Positions 7,196-13,775 of a stretch of 36,461 nt of DNA are shown piece after piece. The translations under genes and the position numbers were made by a program. How positions within the stretch are numbered: the first letter of the stretch is position 1; each line of letters starts with the position of its first letter. This DNA is from Syntrophomonadaceae bacterium (GTDB lineage: Bacteria; Bacillota; Dethiobacteria; DTU022; PWGO01): positions 1 to 36,461 of the forward strand of contig PUKQ01000256.1 in NCBI GenBank assembly GCA_003550565.1, given 5' to 3'. The notes below the pieces were generated by a model. It did not search any database. It saw nothing but the letters and a program-made list of their open reading frames with translations, and was not told the origin of the DNA.

Positions 7196-8563
7196 GTGTT
7201 CGAACTGAAAGGAAGTAATGTTTTAGAAGATCAAAATTTAGAGAATCACATTGCCAACTTTGTTTTTTTGCTGCGGAAACAGGGGGTTCGAGTAGGGACA
7301 GCGGAATTGATGGAAGCCTTGGAAGGGGTTTCTGTCGCCGGCCTAAAAGATCGTGAGGCTTTTAAAACTGCTTTGCGAGCTACCTTAATCAAAAAAGCAC
7401 CTGACTTTGAGGTTTTTGAGCACACGTTTGAAAAATATTTTTTGCCTTCTAATGAGCAAAAAAAAGAGTTGCAGAGGGGCTGGGAGTGTGAGGAAAAATA
7501 TATTGAGTGTCTGGAGAAAGCAGATAATGAACTTACTTTTAAAGGGGAAAAGCTAGACCTTGCGGAATCCGAAAAAGTCGTATTTGCTTCCCTCCCGGAA
7601 AAAGAACAAAACAAAATAAAACAGTTTGTCTCCGAAACAGAACTGGGCAAAAATGTAGAACCAGAATTCAAACCTATCCTGGAAACTACAGTGAAAAGCT
7701 CACTGCGATATTGGCGAAATCGACAGGAAAATACTATCCAACGCCCGCCATCAATCACGGGGGATTCTGGCTGGGACTGGATGCTTGCAGGCAGCAGTGC
7801 GGGAGGTGCGGGAGGGGGCTCTTCCGGTAATGGAATCAGGGAACTTGATATGAAAAATATTACCGATAAGGATGTCCCGGAAGCTGCCGAATTGATCCGC
7901 AAAATGACCCGGCGCCTTATTTATTCTCTTTCCCGGAGGTATCGGATCAGTAAAAAGAAACGAGAATTGGACCTGCGGCGGACTATAAGGGATAATATCA
8001 GCTATGGAGGTTATATTTATCATCTTCGCTACCGAGACAAGAAGAAACAGAAATTGCGTTTACTGTTGTTGTGTGATATTTCAGGTTCTATGATACGCTA
8101 TACGGGTTTTATACTGCCTTTTATTTATGGTTTAAACTCGGTAGTTAGCGATTTAGAAAGTTTTGTGTTTGCAGAAAACCTTGAGAAAATTAGTGGCTCT
8201 TTGGAAAGAGGTGCTTCTTTCGAAGAAGCGCGAAAAGAACTGCTAAAAAAAAGTAGGGAGTGGGGCGGCGGTACCAGACTGGCAATAGCGCTGGAAACTC
8301 TTATGCAGGAACATGATGAGTTGCTTACGCCTAAAACCATAGTAATTATAGTTAGTGATACCCGCACTACTTTGTTAGACGAGGCTCTGCGCAGGATGGA
8401 AAATGTGCATGATCGGGTGAAAGATATAGTTTGGTTGAACACCTTGCCCCCTGAGGAATGGGAAGAACTTCGGTCGGTTTCTTCTTTTCAGAAATTAACC
8501 AGAATGTATCCGTGTAACCGGCTTGCTGATTTAGAACATGTTTTGGAAAAGAAGATATTTTAA
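7196..8563 (+). CDS. CoxE-like von Willebrand factor A domain protein
   Basis: A 455-residue protein with a helical N-terminal region, a Gly/Ser-rich hinge at about residues 199-212, and a C-terminal VWA domain of the CoxE type. The MIDAS metal site is intact: D-I-S-G-S at 294-298, Thr360 in GGGTRLA and Asp388 in VSDTRT. VWA proteins of this class pair with MoxR ATPases and present substrates or stabilise complexes through a bound Mg2+ or similar ion. The upstream moxR gene ends 116 bases before. The start is uncertain: GTG 7196 has only a weak site (GAGG overlapping it) and no better in-frame start codon follows soon. The N-terminal half has no domain I can name. Confidence 0.85.
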   Translation: MFELKGSNVLEDQNLENHIANFVFLLRKQGVRVGTAELMEALEGVSVAGLKDREAFKTALRATLIKKAPDFEVFEHTFEKYFLPSNEQKKELQRGWECEEKYIECLEKADNELTFKGEKLDLAESEKVVFASLPEKEQNKIKQFVSETELGKNVEPEFKPILETTVKSSLRYWRNRQENTIQRPPSITGDSGWDWMLAGSSAGGAGGGSSGNGIRELDMKNITDKDVPEAAELIRKMTRRLIYSLSRRYRISKKKRELDLRRTIRDNISYGGYIYHLRYRDKKKQKLRLLLLCDISGSMIRYTGFILPFIYGLNSVVSDLESFVFAENLEKISGSLERGASFEEARKELLKKSREWGGGTRLAIALETLMQEHDELLTPKTIVIIVSDTRTTLLDEALRRMENVHDRVKDIVWLNTLPPEEWEELRSVSSFQKLTRMYPCNRLADLEHVLEKKIF

Positions 8564-8603
8564 TGATTTAAGATTATATCAAAAAAGAGAGGAGTTGTTA
8601 ACA

Positions 8604-9359
8604 GTGACAATAAAAATAGCTGTGGCTGGAAAAGGAGGAACGGGGAAAACTACACTTGCAGGATTGTTAACCCGTTACCTGGTGAATAAATATCCCGGTA
8701 AATCAATCCTTGCGGTTGATGCGGATGCTAATGCCAATTTTAACGAGGTTTTGGGAGTGGAGATAGAAGATACTGTGAGTGAGATACTTGCAGAGGTAAA
8801 AGATCCCAAGGCAGTGCCTACCGGGATGACAAAAGATACGTTTGTGGAGTATAAATTGGGATCTTCCATGGTAGAAACTGAAGCTTATGATCTTTTGGTC
8901 ATGGGTAACCCGCAGGGGCCGGGATGTTATTGTTTTCCACTGGATTTGCTGCGTAAGTACATTGAAAAACTAGCTAAAAATTATGACTATATGCTTACAG
9001 ATAACGAAGCCGGATTAGAGCATTTAAGTCGGCGTATTATTCCGGCCATGGATCATCTGCTGGTTACCAGTGATGCGACCACACGGGGGTTACGTTCAGC
9101 GGGAAGGGTCCGGGAAATAATAGAGAGTGTTGACATTGATGTAGGAAAAATGTCGTTAATTATCACGCGGGGAAATGAAGATCAGGTGCAACAATTAAAG
9201 AGTGAGATTGAACAAACTGGCATAGAGCTTTCAGGAACCATGCCTTATGATAGCTTGATTCCGGATTATGACGCCAAAGGAAAACCCTTGGTGGAATTAC
9301 CTGCTGACTCGATAGCTTCTCAGGCGGTGGAAAAATTATGCCGGGTACTTGGCATATAG
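8604..9359 (+). CDS. cooC: CooC-type nickel-insertion ATPase (MinD/ArsA superfamily)
   Basis: A 251-residue P-loop ATPase with the deviant Walker A GKGGTGKTT (residues 9-17). Two signatures mark the CooC family: the C-x-C motif in GPGCYC (Cys108, Cys110), which binds nickel or zinc across the dimer, and DNEAGLEHLSRR (from Asp133). CooC proteins deliver nickel to the C-cluster of anaerobic CO dehydrogenase (AcsF for acetyl-CoA synthase). The start is GTG 8604, nine bases after GAGAGGAG; an in-frame TTG at 8595 directly abuts that site. It follows the VWA gene by 40 bases and is probably co-transcribed with it. No CO dehydrogenase gene is in the window, so the client is inferred. Confidence 0.9.
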   Translation: MTIKIAVAGKGGTGKTTLAGLLTRYLVNKYPGKSILAVDADANANFNEVLGVEIEDTVSEILAEVKDPKAVPTGMTKDTFVEYKLGSSMVETEAYDLLVMGNPQGPGCYCFPLDLLRKYIEKLAKNYDYMLTDNEAGLEHLSRRIIPAMDHLLVTSDATTRGLRSAGRVREIIESVDIDVGKMSLIITRGNEDQVQQLKSEIEQTGIELSGTMPYDSLIPDYDAKGKPLVELPADSIASQAVEKLCRVLGI

Positions 9360-9481
9360 GAATATTGTAGATTATTTTGTTAATTTTAAATAAATTAATT
9401 TCTTTCTTCATGGTAGCAAAGTATATGGGATTTCTTAGTTTAACTAATTTAATATGATATATGTCTTCCGAATAGAAAGGG

Positions 9482-9556
9482 ATGAACGAAATATTAGATA
9501 TTAGTAAAGAAGAGCTAATAAAAAGGGTAAAAGTATTTAAGAGAAAGGAGGGATAG
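9482..9556 (+). CDS. Possible 24-residue leader ORF before the phosphoribosyltransferase
   Basis: ATG 9482 opens a 24-codon frame (MNEILDISKEELIKRVKVFK and four more residues) that ends three bases before the next gene's ATG at 9560. It is Lys/Glu-rich and could form a short amphipathic helix. The ribosome binding site of the next gene lies in its last codons, so translational coupling is possible. Its own AAAGGG abuts the ATG with no spacing, which argues against efficient use. An in-frame stop lies just upstream. No homologue is recognised. Confidence 0.25.
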   Translation: MNEILDISKEELIKRVKVFKRKEG

Positions 9557-9559
9557 ACA

Positions 9560-10195
9560 ATGTTCACTGATAGGGCGGAGGCCGGTAGAAAAATGGCAGA
9601 GAAAATGCTGGTGCATAAGTGGCATAATCCCTTAATTTTGGCTCTTCCCCGCGGTGGAGTGGTGGTGGCTCGCTATATATGGGAAAGTTTGGGGGGAGAG
9701 CTTGACCTTTATATTACTCGCAAAATAGGTGCCCCCGGGCAGCCGGAGCTGGCTGTGGGGGCAGTGGCAGCCGATGGCAACATGGTTTTGGACCACAGAT
9801 TGGTTGATAAGTTAAATATTTCTTCTGATTATATTGATAAAGAAGCAGAAAAAGAGCGTGCCGAGATAGATAGGCGAATGGAGGTCTACCGGGGAGGACG
9901 TCCTTTGCCGGCGTATGAAGGAAGGCAAATTGTATTGGTGGATGACGGAGTGGCCACCGGTTCTACTATGATAGCTGCCATAGAAGGATTAAGAGAGAAC
10001 AACCCGGAAGCTCTTTTGGCAGCGGTGCCTGTGGGGCCGCCGGACACCATACAGCGGTTGTCTGAAGAGGTTGATGAGATTTTTTACCTGGAGGCGCCGT
10101 CTAATTTTGGCGCGGTGGGACAGTTTTATCGGTTTTTCGGGCAGGTAGCGGATGCAGAGGTAATAGACATTTTAAAAGAAGCATGGGGGAGTTAA
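9560..10195 (+). CDS. Phosphoribosyltransferase-domain protein
   Basis: A 211-residue type I phosphoribosyltransferase-fold protein. The PRPP-binding loop is VLVDDGVATGST (residues 125-136), with LALPRGGVVVA near the N terminus as the pyrophosphate loop. It resembles the family of free-standing predicted phosphoribosyltransferases also found fused to dienelactone-hydrolase domains, whose substrate is not established. A strong AAAGGAGGG site precedes the ATG at 9560. It ends three bases before fabZ, so the two share a transcript. It is not pyrE, apt, hpt or upp by overall pattern. Biochemical role unknown. Confidence 0.8.
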   Translation: MFTDRAEAGRKMAEKMLVHKWHNPLILALPRGGVVVARYIWESLGGELDLYITRKIGAPGQPELAVGAVAADGNMVLDHRLVDKLNISSDYIDKEAEKERAEIDRRMEVYRGGRPLPAYEGRQIVLVDDGVATGSTMIAAIEGLRENNPEALLAAVPVGPPDTIQRLSEEVDEIFYLEAPSNFGAVGQFYRFFGQVADAEVIDILKEAWGS

Positions 10196-10198
10196 TTT

Positions 10199-10660
10199 AT
10201 GGAAGCTCAAAATTTTGACATAAAAAAAATAATGGAATTATTGCCACATCGCTACCCTTTTCTGTTGGTGGACCGGGTTTTGGAAGTAGTTCCCGGTGAA
10301 AAGGCAGTGGGTCTAAAAAACGTGACTATGAATGAACCTTTTTTTCAAGGACATTTTCCCGGAGAGCCATTAATGCCGGGTGTTTTGCAGATAGAAGCTC
10401 TGGCGCAAGTAGGAGCCCTGGCGGTATTAACAATGCCTGAATATAAGAATAATTTGTTACTATTTGCCGGAGTTGAAAAATTTCGCTTTAAAAAATTGGT
10501 ACAACCCGGGGACCAATTGATTATGGAAGTGGAAGTTAGCAATATCCGCAGGAGTGTTGGAAAAGGAAAAGGCAGCATAAAGATTGAGGATAAGGTAGTT
10601 ACTTCCGGAGAATTATTGTTTTCTGTTGTGCCAAAAGCGGATTATAACGCCGGTGAATGA
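10199..10660 (+). CDS. fabZ: 3-hydroxyacyl-[acyl-carrier-protein] dehydratase FabZ
   Basis: A 153-residue single hot-dog-fold dehydratase. It removes water from 3-hydroxyacyl-ACP to give the trans-2-enoyl-ACP in fatty-acid elongation, in the cytosol. The hallmark [16 protein letters not shown] is at residues 12-27. The catalytic pair is His52 in [12 protein letters not shown] and Glu66 in LQIEALAQ. Length is normal. ATG 10199 follows GGGGGAG by eight bases; that site lies in the end of the phosphoribosyltransferase gene, three bases away. Other fab genes are absent here, so this copy is separated from any main fatty-acid cluster in the window. Confidence 0.96.
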   Translation: MEAQNFDIKKIMELLPHRYPFLLVDRVLEVVPGEKAVGLKNVTMNEPFFQGHFPGEPLMPGVLQIEALAQVGALAVLTMPEYKNNLLLFAGVEKFRFKKLVQPGDQLIMEVEVSNIRRSVGKGKGSIKIEDKVVTSGELLFSVVPKADYNAGE

Positions 10661-10733
10661 TTTGAAGTTCTATTCATTTAAAAATGGATGCTCAGCGTAG
10701 ATGGAATTTAAAAAATTTAAGTTAGGAGAGAAA

Positions 10734-11462
10734 ATGCCGGTTTCTTGGACGGATAGTTTTTTGGATTTTTTCTTTCCCCCGGTTTGCTTAATTTGTGGAA
10801 TTCGGATAGTTACCGGCATTAATGGGAAAAATACTTTTTGTTCTCGTTGTGCCACGCAGGTATTGACAGTAGGGTGGTTTTGTCTGCGGTGTAAAAGTAC
10901 CGGAGTAGAGAAGCTTCCCTGTGCTTGTTTATTAAGAGAGCAGAAGGGATTAGCGAGACTTTACGGAGCGGCTTGGTATGAAGGTAAATGGCGGGCAACG
11001 CTGCATCGTTTTAAATACTATTCTCAACCGCAGATGGCTCGAAAAATTGGTAGTTTTTTGGGAGAATTAATTTCGCATAATTCATATTGGCCTCTTCCAA
11101 ATGTAGTGACTGCTATTCCTCTTCACGGGTTAAAATTAAAAGAAAGAGGTTATAACCAATCGGCATTGCTGGCTCGAAAAGTAGCTAAAGAATTGAAGGG
11201 TCCTTTTAAGCCATTATTATGCCGGGTTAAGAATAATGTTTCCCAGACTTCCCTTTCTTTCCGGGAAAGGAGAAATAATATAGATAGTGTCTTTATGGCT
11301 TTACCCAATTCGCACCAACAAATTTCGGGAAAGAGTATTTTACTTATTGACGATATTTTTACAACCGGTGCCACTATGGAAGAAGCAGCAAAAACTCTTT
11401 TAAGCGGCGGAGCCCGGGAAGTAAATGGGGCAGTGGCAGCAATTCAGAGGAAAATATTTTAG
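10734..11462 (+). CDS. comF: ComF-family phosphoribosyltransferase-like protein
   Basis: A 242-residue ComFC-like protein. The N-terminal part has an array of Cys (CLIC, FCSRC, CLRC, CAC) expected to bind zinc. The C-terminal part is a phosphoribosyltransferase-like fold with LHGLKLKERGYNQSALLA and the PRPP loop ILLIDDIFTTGAT (about residues 202-214). ComFC homologues are required for natural DNA uptake in some bacteria and are widespread in non-competent ones too. I choose ATG 10734, five bases after AGGAG; an in-frame ATG at 10701 has no site. No comFA helicase is adjacent, so a direct role in competence is uncertain. Confidence 0.9.
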   Translation: MPVSWTDSFLDFFFPPVCLICGIRIVTGINGKNTFCSRCATQVLTVGWFCLRCKSTGVEKLPCACLLREQKGLARLYGAAWYEGKWRATLHRFKYYSQPQMARKIGSFLGELISHNSYWPLPNVVTAIPLHGLKLKERGYNQSALLARKVAKELKGPFKPLLCRVKNNVSQTSLSFRERRNNIDSVFMALPNSHQQISGKSILLIDDIFTTGATMEEAAKTLLSGGAREVNGAVAAIQRKIF

Positions 11463-11539
11463 CAATTTAATCCTTTTTTACATACAAATAATCTGGAATA
11501 GGTGGAACGGTAGCTTGGGAAAAAAATGTGTGGTTTTGT

Positions 11540-11600
11540 TTGACAGTATAACAAGATTATGGTAGCTTAATTTTTGTGAGGTTAATTTTTAACTTCTCAC
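11540..11600 (+). promoter_or_regulatory. Promoter and leader hairpin of the cold-shock gene
   Basis: TTGACA (11540-11545) with TAGCTT 17 bases later (11563-11568) is a plausible promoter with a weak -10 box. Immediately after, GTGAG plus GTTAA (11576-11585) pairs with TTAAC plus CTCAC (11589-11600, two-base bulge). The resulting leader of about 55 bases is compatible with the structured 5' UTRs of cold-shock mRNAs. Confidence 0.4.
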
Positions 11601-11631
11601 GGATCTTTTTATTAATAGGAGGAATTATTTA

Positions 11632-11829
11632 ATGATCGGTAAAGTTAAGTGGTTTAGCAAGGAAAAAGGGTATGGGTTTATTGAAAGGGACGAAGGAAGT
11701 GATGTGTTTGTGCATTATTCAGCTATTCAAGAAGAGGGATTTAAAAGCTTGGCTGAGGGGGATGAAGTTGAATTTGATGTAGTGGAAGGGGATCGCGGTC
11801 CCCAAGCTGCTAATGTGGTGAAGTTATAG
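11632..11829 (+). CDS. Cold-shock domain protein (CspA family)
   Basis: A 65-residue single cold-shock domain. It starts [20 protein letters not shown], with RNP1 (KGYGFIE) and RNP2 (VFVHYS), the two single-strand RNA-binding motifs. Such proteins melt mRNA secondary structure and support translation, not only in cold. ATG 11632 has AGGAGG eight bases upstream. The gene has its own promoter and is followed by a clear terminator at 11869-11897, so it is monocistronic. It is acidic overall, like many proteins here. Confidence 0.96.
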   Translation: MIGKVKWFSKEKGYGFIERDEGSDVFVHYSAIQEEGFKSLAEGDEVEFDVVEGDRGPQAANVVKL

Positions 11830-11868
11830 GTCTGTGAGAAATATAACCCGGATAAAGATTTATCAAAT

Positions 11869-11897
11869 ATAGTCCCGTATAATAACGGGACTATTTT
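11869..11897 (+). terminator. Rho-independent terminator after the cold-shock gene
   Basis: ATAGTCCCGT (11869-11878) pairs perfectly with ACGGGACTAT (11885-11894) around a six-base AT loop, followed by TTT from 11895 (TTTT counting the last stem base). This is the strongest terminator in the window. Confidence 0.85.
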
Positions 11898-11898
11898 A

Positions 11899-11907
11899 TG
11901 TTATAAT
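11899..11907 (+). promoter_or_regulatory. Extended -10 promoter of hpf
   Basis: TGTTATAAT is a perfect extended -10 element (TG-n-TATAAT). No good -35 box stands 17 bases upstream, where the terminator stem lies. Transcription would start near 11914, about 75 bases before hpf. Confidence 0.45.
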
Positions 11908-11991
11908 TGAGGCAAAATTAAAAGGCAGGATTTTTTTTACTGAGGAAAAGTATGGAAGTTAAAGTTTAGATTTAAAGGAGGCAGGGTGAGT

Positions 11992-12543
11992 ATGGAAATT
12001 AATGTGCGCGGGAAAAATATTGATGTTACTCCCTCGTTAGAAGAATATGTCCAAAAAAAGTTGTCAAAGCTGGACAAATTTTTTGAAGAGAATGTTGATG
12101 TTCAGGTGGTATTGGCGGTTACCCGGGATGAGCATGTGGTGGAAATAACAGCTTTGTATAATAGCTTGATTTTGCGCAGTGAAGAAAGTACCGGGGATAT
12201 GTATGCTTCCATTGATTCAGCAGTTGACAAAATCGAAAAGCAAGTGGTGAAATTCAGAAAGAAAATGAATCAACGGTTACGTCAAAATAATCACCGGCAG
12301 ATAAGTGACCACTTGGCTTCTGGCGAAAGTGAGGATCAAAAATTATCAGAGGATGATGAAGAGCCCAAAGTCGTTAGGACCAAGCAATTTATCCTTAAGC
12401 CCATGAATGTGGAAGAGGCAATTTTGCAAATGAACCTGCTTGGCCATGACTTTTTTGTGTTTAATAGTGCGGACACAGAAACTGTTAGTGTAGTTTACAG
12501 GAGGAAAGATGGTAATTACGGGCTTATTGAGCCCGAGTTTTAG
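11992..12543 (+). CDS. hpf: Ribosome hibernation promoting factor, long form
   Basis: A protein of about 183 residues. The N-terminal domain (MEINVRGKNIDVTPSLEEYV) is the YfiA/HPF fold that fills the decoding site of the 30S subunit. After an acidic linker comes the C-terminal domain (KQFILKPMNVEEAILQMNLL to GNYGLIEPEF) that dimerises ribosomes into inactive 100S particles in long-form HPF. The length identifies the long form typical of Firmicutes. The start may be ATG 11992 or the in-frame GTG 11986, respectively ten and four bases after GGAGG. It precedes an unknown gene and secA; hpf next to secA and prfB is a common Firmicutes order. Confidence 0.95.
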   Translation: MEINVRGKNIDVTPSLEEYVQKKLSKLDKFFEENVDVQVVLAVTRDEHVVEITALYNSLILRSEESTGDMYASIDSAVDKIEKQVVKFRKKMNQRLRQNNHRQISDHLASGESEDQKLSEDDEEPKVVRTKQFILKPMNVEEAILQMNLLGHDFFVFNSADTETVSVVYRRKDGNYGLIEPEF

Positions 12544-12572
12544 CCTTAATAAGTAAAGGACTAAAATATAAA

Positions 12573-13682
12573 ATGAAAGATAATACTATAGCAGTTATTT
12601 TTGAAGGCGGAGAACCATTAAGTAAACTGGAAAAATCTTTAAATAATGTGTGTCATACTGTTCTTTTGGATAATATGCGTAAGCTGATGAACGTAGATGA
12701 TATTAGAGAGATCGTTGTGGTCACTAACTATCATCGCCTGGCGAAAAAAGCAGGAAAAATGGACAAGGTAGTTGTTCAGGATGTCCAAACAAAAGGATTC
12801 CATTTTGGGGAGGAACTGTTGAAAATTGTTTCCGAGTATAAGCCTCAAAACTTATTTTATTTAGGTGGTGCAAGTTTTCCTCTCATCCAAGAAAAAGAAA
12901 TTAAGCAAATAATATCAGCGGTTAAAGATCGAGACAACTTTGTTTATACCAACAATCCCCAGTCTTCTGATTTGGTGGCTTTTACACCTGCGGATGCATT
13001 GTTTAATATGCAGCCGCCGGCAAGCGATAATTCTCTGGCTATTTCACTGAGGGATGAAGCAGGTTTGACCATGGAGCTTATTCCTTATTCCAAAGGCATT
13101 ATCTTTGACCTGGATACGCCCACTGATTTTTTGATTTTAGGGGCAAGCCCTTATGTAGAAAAAAGCACCGAAAAAGCTTTACGGGAGGTTCCTTTAAATT
13201 ATGAATTACTTGATAAAGCTAAGGAAGTTCTTTGTGGCTATTATCGGGATGTAGCTATAGTGGGTAGAGTAGGTGCCCCTTTAATAGCGTATTTAAATAA
13301 CAATTTAAAGCTGCGGCTGCGTATTTTTTCTGAAGAAAGGGGCATGAAGGCATTAGGAAGAGAAACTTCCGGAGAAGTGGAAACTCTCATAGGCTATTTT
13401 ATAGAGGAATTTGGCATAAGTAAATTTTTTAAATACTTGGAAAGGGTAGCGGAACTGGCATTCATTGATACAAGGGTCTTATTTGCTCACTTCAAACTTG
13501 ATTTACAAGCAGAAGAACGATTTCTCTCGGATATGGGCAGGTGGCAAGAGTTAGAACACCCCTGGCTAAAAGAATTTACTCGTGCTGCTGTAGAATGCGA
13601 AATACCAGTGCTTTTAGGGGGACACTCGCTGGTGTCCGGTGGATTGTGGCTGTTGGCTGAAGAGCTTAAAATGAAAGTTTAA
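12573..13682 (+). CDS. Unrecognised two-part protein, possible nucleotidyltransferase-like N-terminal half
   Basis: A 369-residue soluble protein I do not recognise as a named family. The N-terminal half looks like a Rossmann-type alpha/beta fold: IAVIFEGGEPL at the start, a DIREIVVVTN strand, LFYLGGASFPL and KGIIFDLDTPTDFLIL near residue 185. That last motif and the overall order resemble GT-A-fold nucleotidyltransferases such as CofC or IspD, but the usual Gly-rich sugar-nucleotide loop is degenerate. The C-terminal half (about 205-369) is alpha-rich with VGRVGAPLIAYL and a final LLGGHSLVSGGLWLL. It starts 29 bases after hpf and lies before secA. Ribosome-binding sequence AAAGGA is about 11 bases upstream of the ATG. 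Function unknown. Confidence 0.6.
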   Translation: MKDNTIAVIFEGGEPLSKLEKSLNNVCHTVLLDNMRKLMNVDDIREIVVVTNYHRLAKKAGKMDKVVVQDVQTKGFHFGEELLKIVSEYKPQNLFYLGGASFPLIQEKEIKQIISAVKDRDNFVYTNNPQSSDLVAFTPADALFNMQPPASDNSLAISLRDEAGLTMELIPYSKGIIFDLDTPTDFLILGASPYVEKSTEKALREVPLNYELLDKAKEVLCGYYRDVAIVGRVGAPLIAYLNNNLKLRLRIFSEERGMKALGRETSGEVETLIGYFIEEFGISKFFKYLERVAELAFIDTRVLFAHFKLDLQAEERFLSDMGRWQELEHPWLKEFTRAAVECEIPVLLGGHSLVSGGLWLLAEELKMKV

Positions 13683-13732
13683 AGACTCCATATGAATGTT
13701 GAGAGTATACCGAGGCAATAAATTGTATTTTT

Positions 13733-13761
13733 GTGTCAATGTCAAGGCCTGACACCTTTTT
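13733..13761 (+). repeat. Hairpin with T run ahead of secA
   Basis: GTGTCA (13733-13738) pairs with TGACAC (13750-13755), followed by CTTTTT. A competing stem uses TGTCA (13740-13744) with TGACA (13750-13754). It ends three bases before the AGGAGG of secA. It could be a weak terminator after the unknown gene, or a degenerate REP-like palindrome. Confidence 0.35.
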
Positions 13762-13775
13762 GAGGAGGTGGTGAA

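Noticed and set aside
10701-10733. Upstream ATG 10701 as the comF start
   Set aside because: No ribosome binding site precedes it, whereas ATG 10734 has AGGAG five bases upstream.
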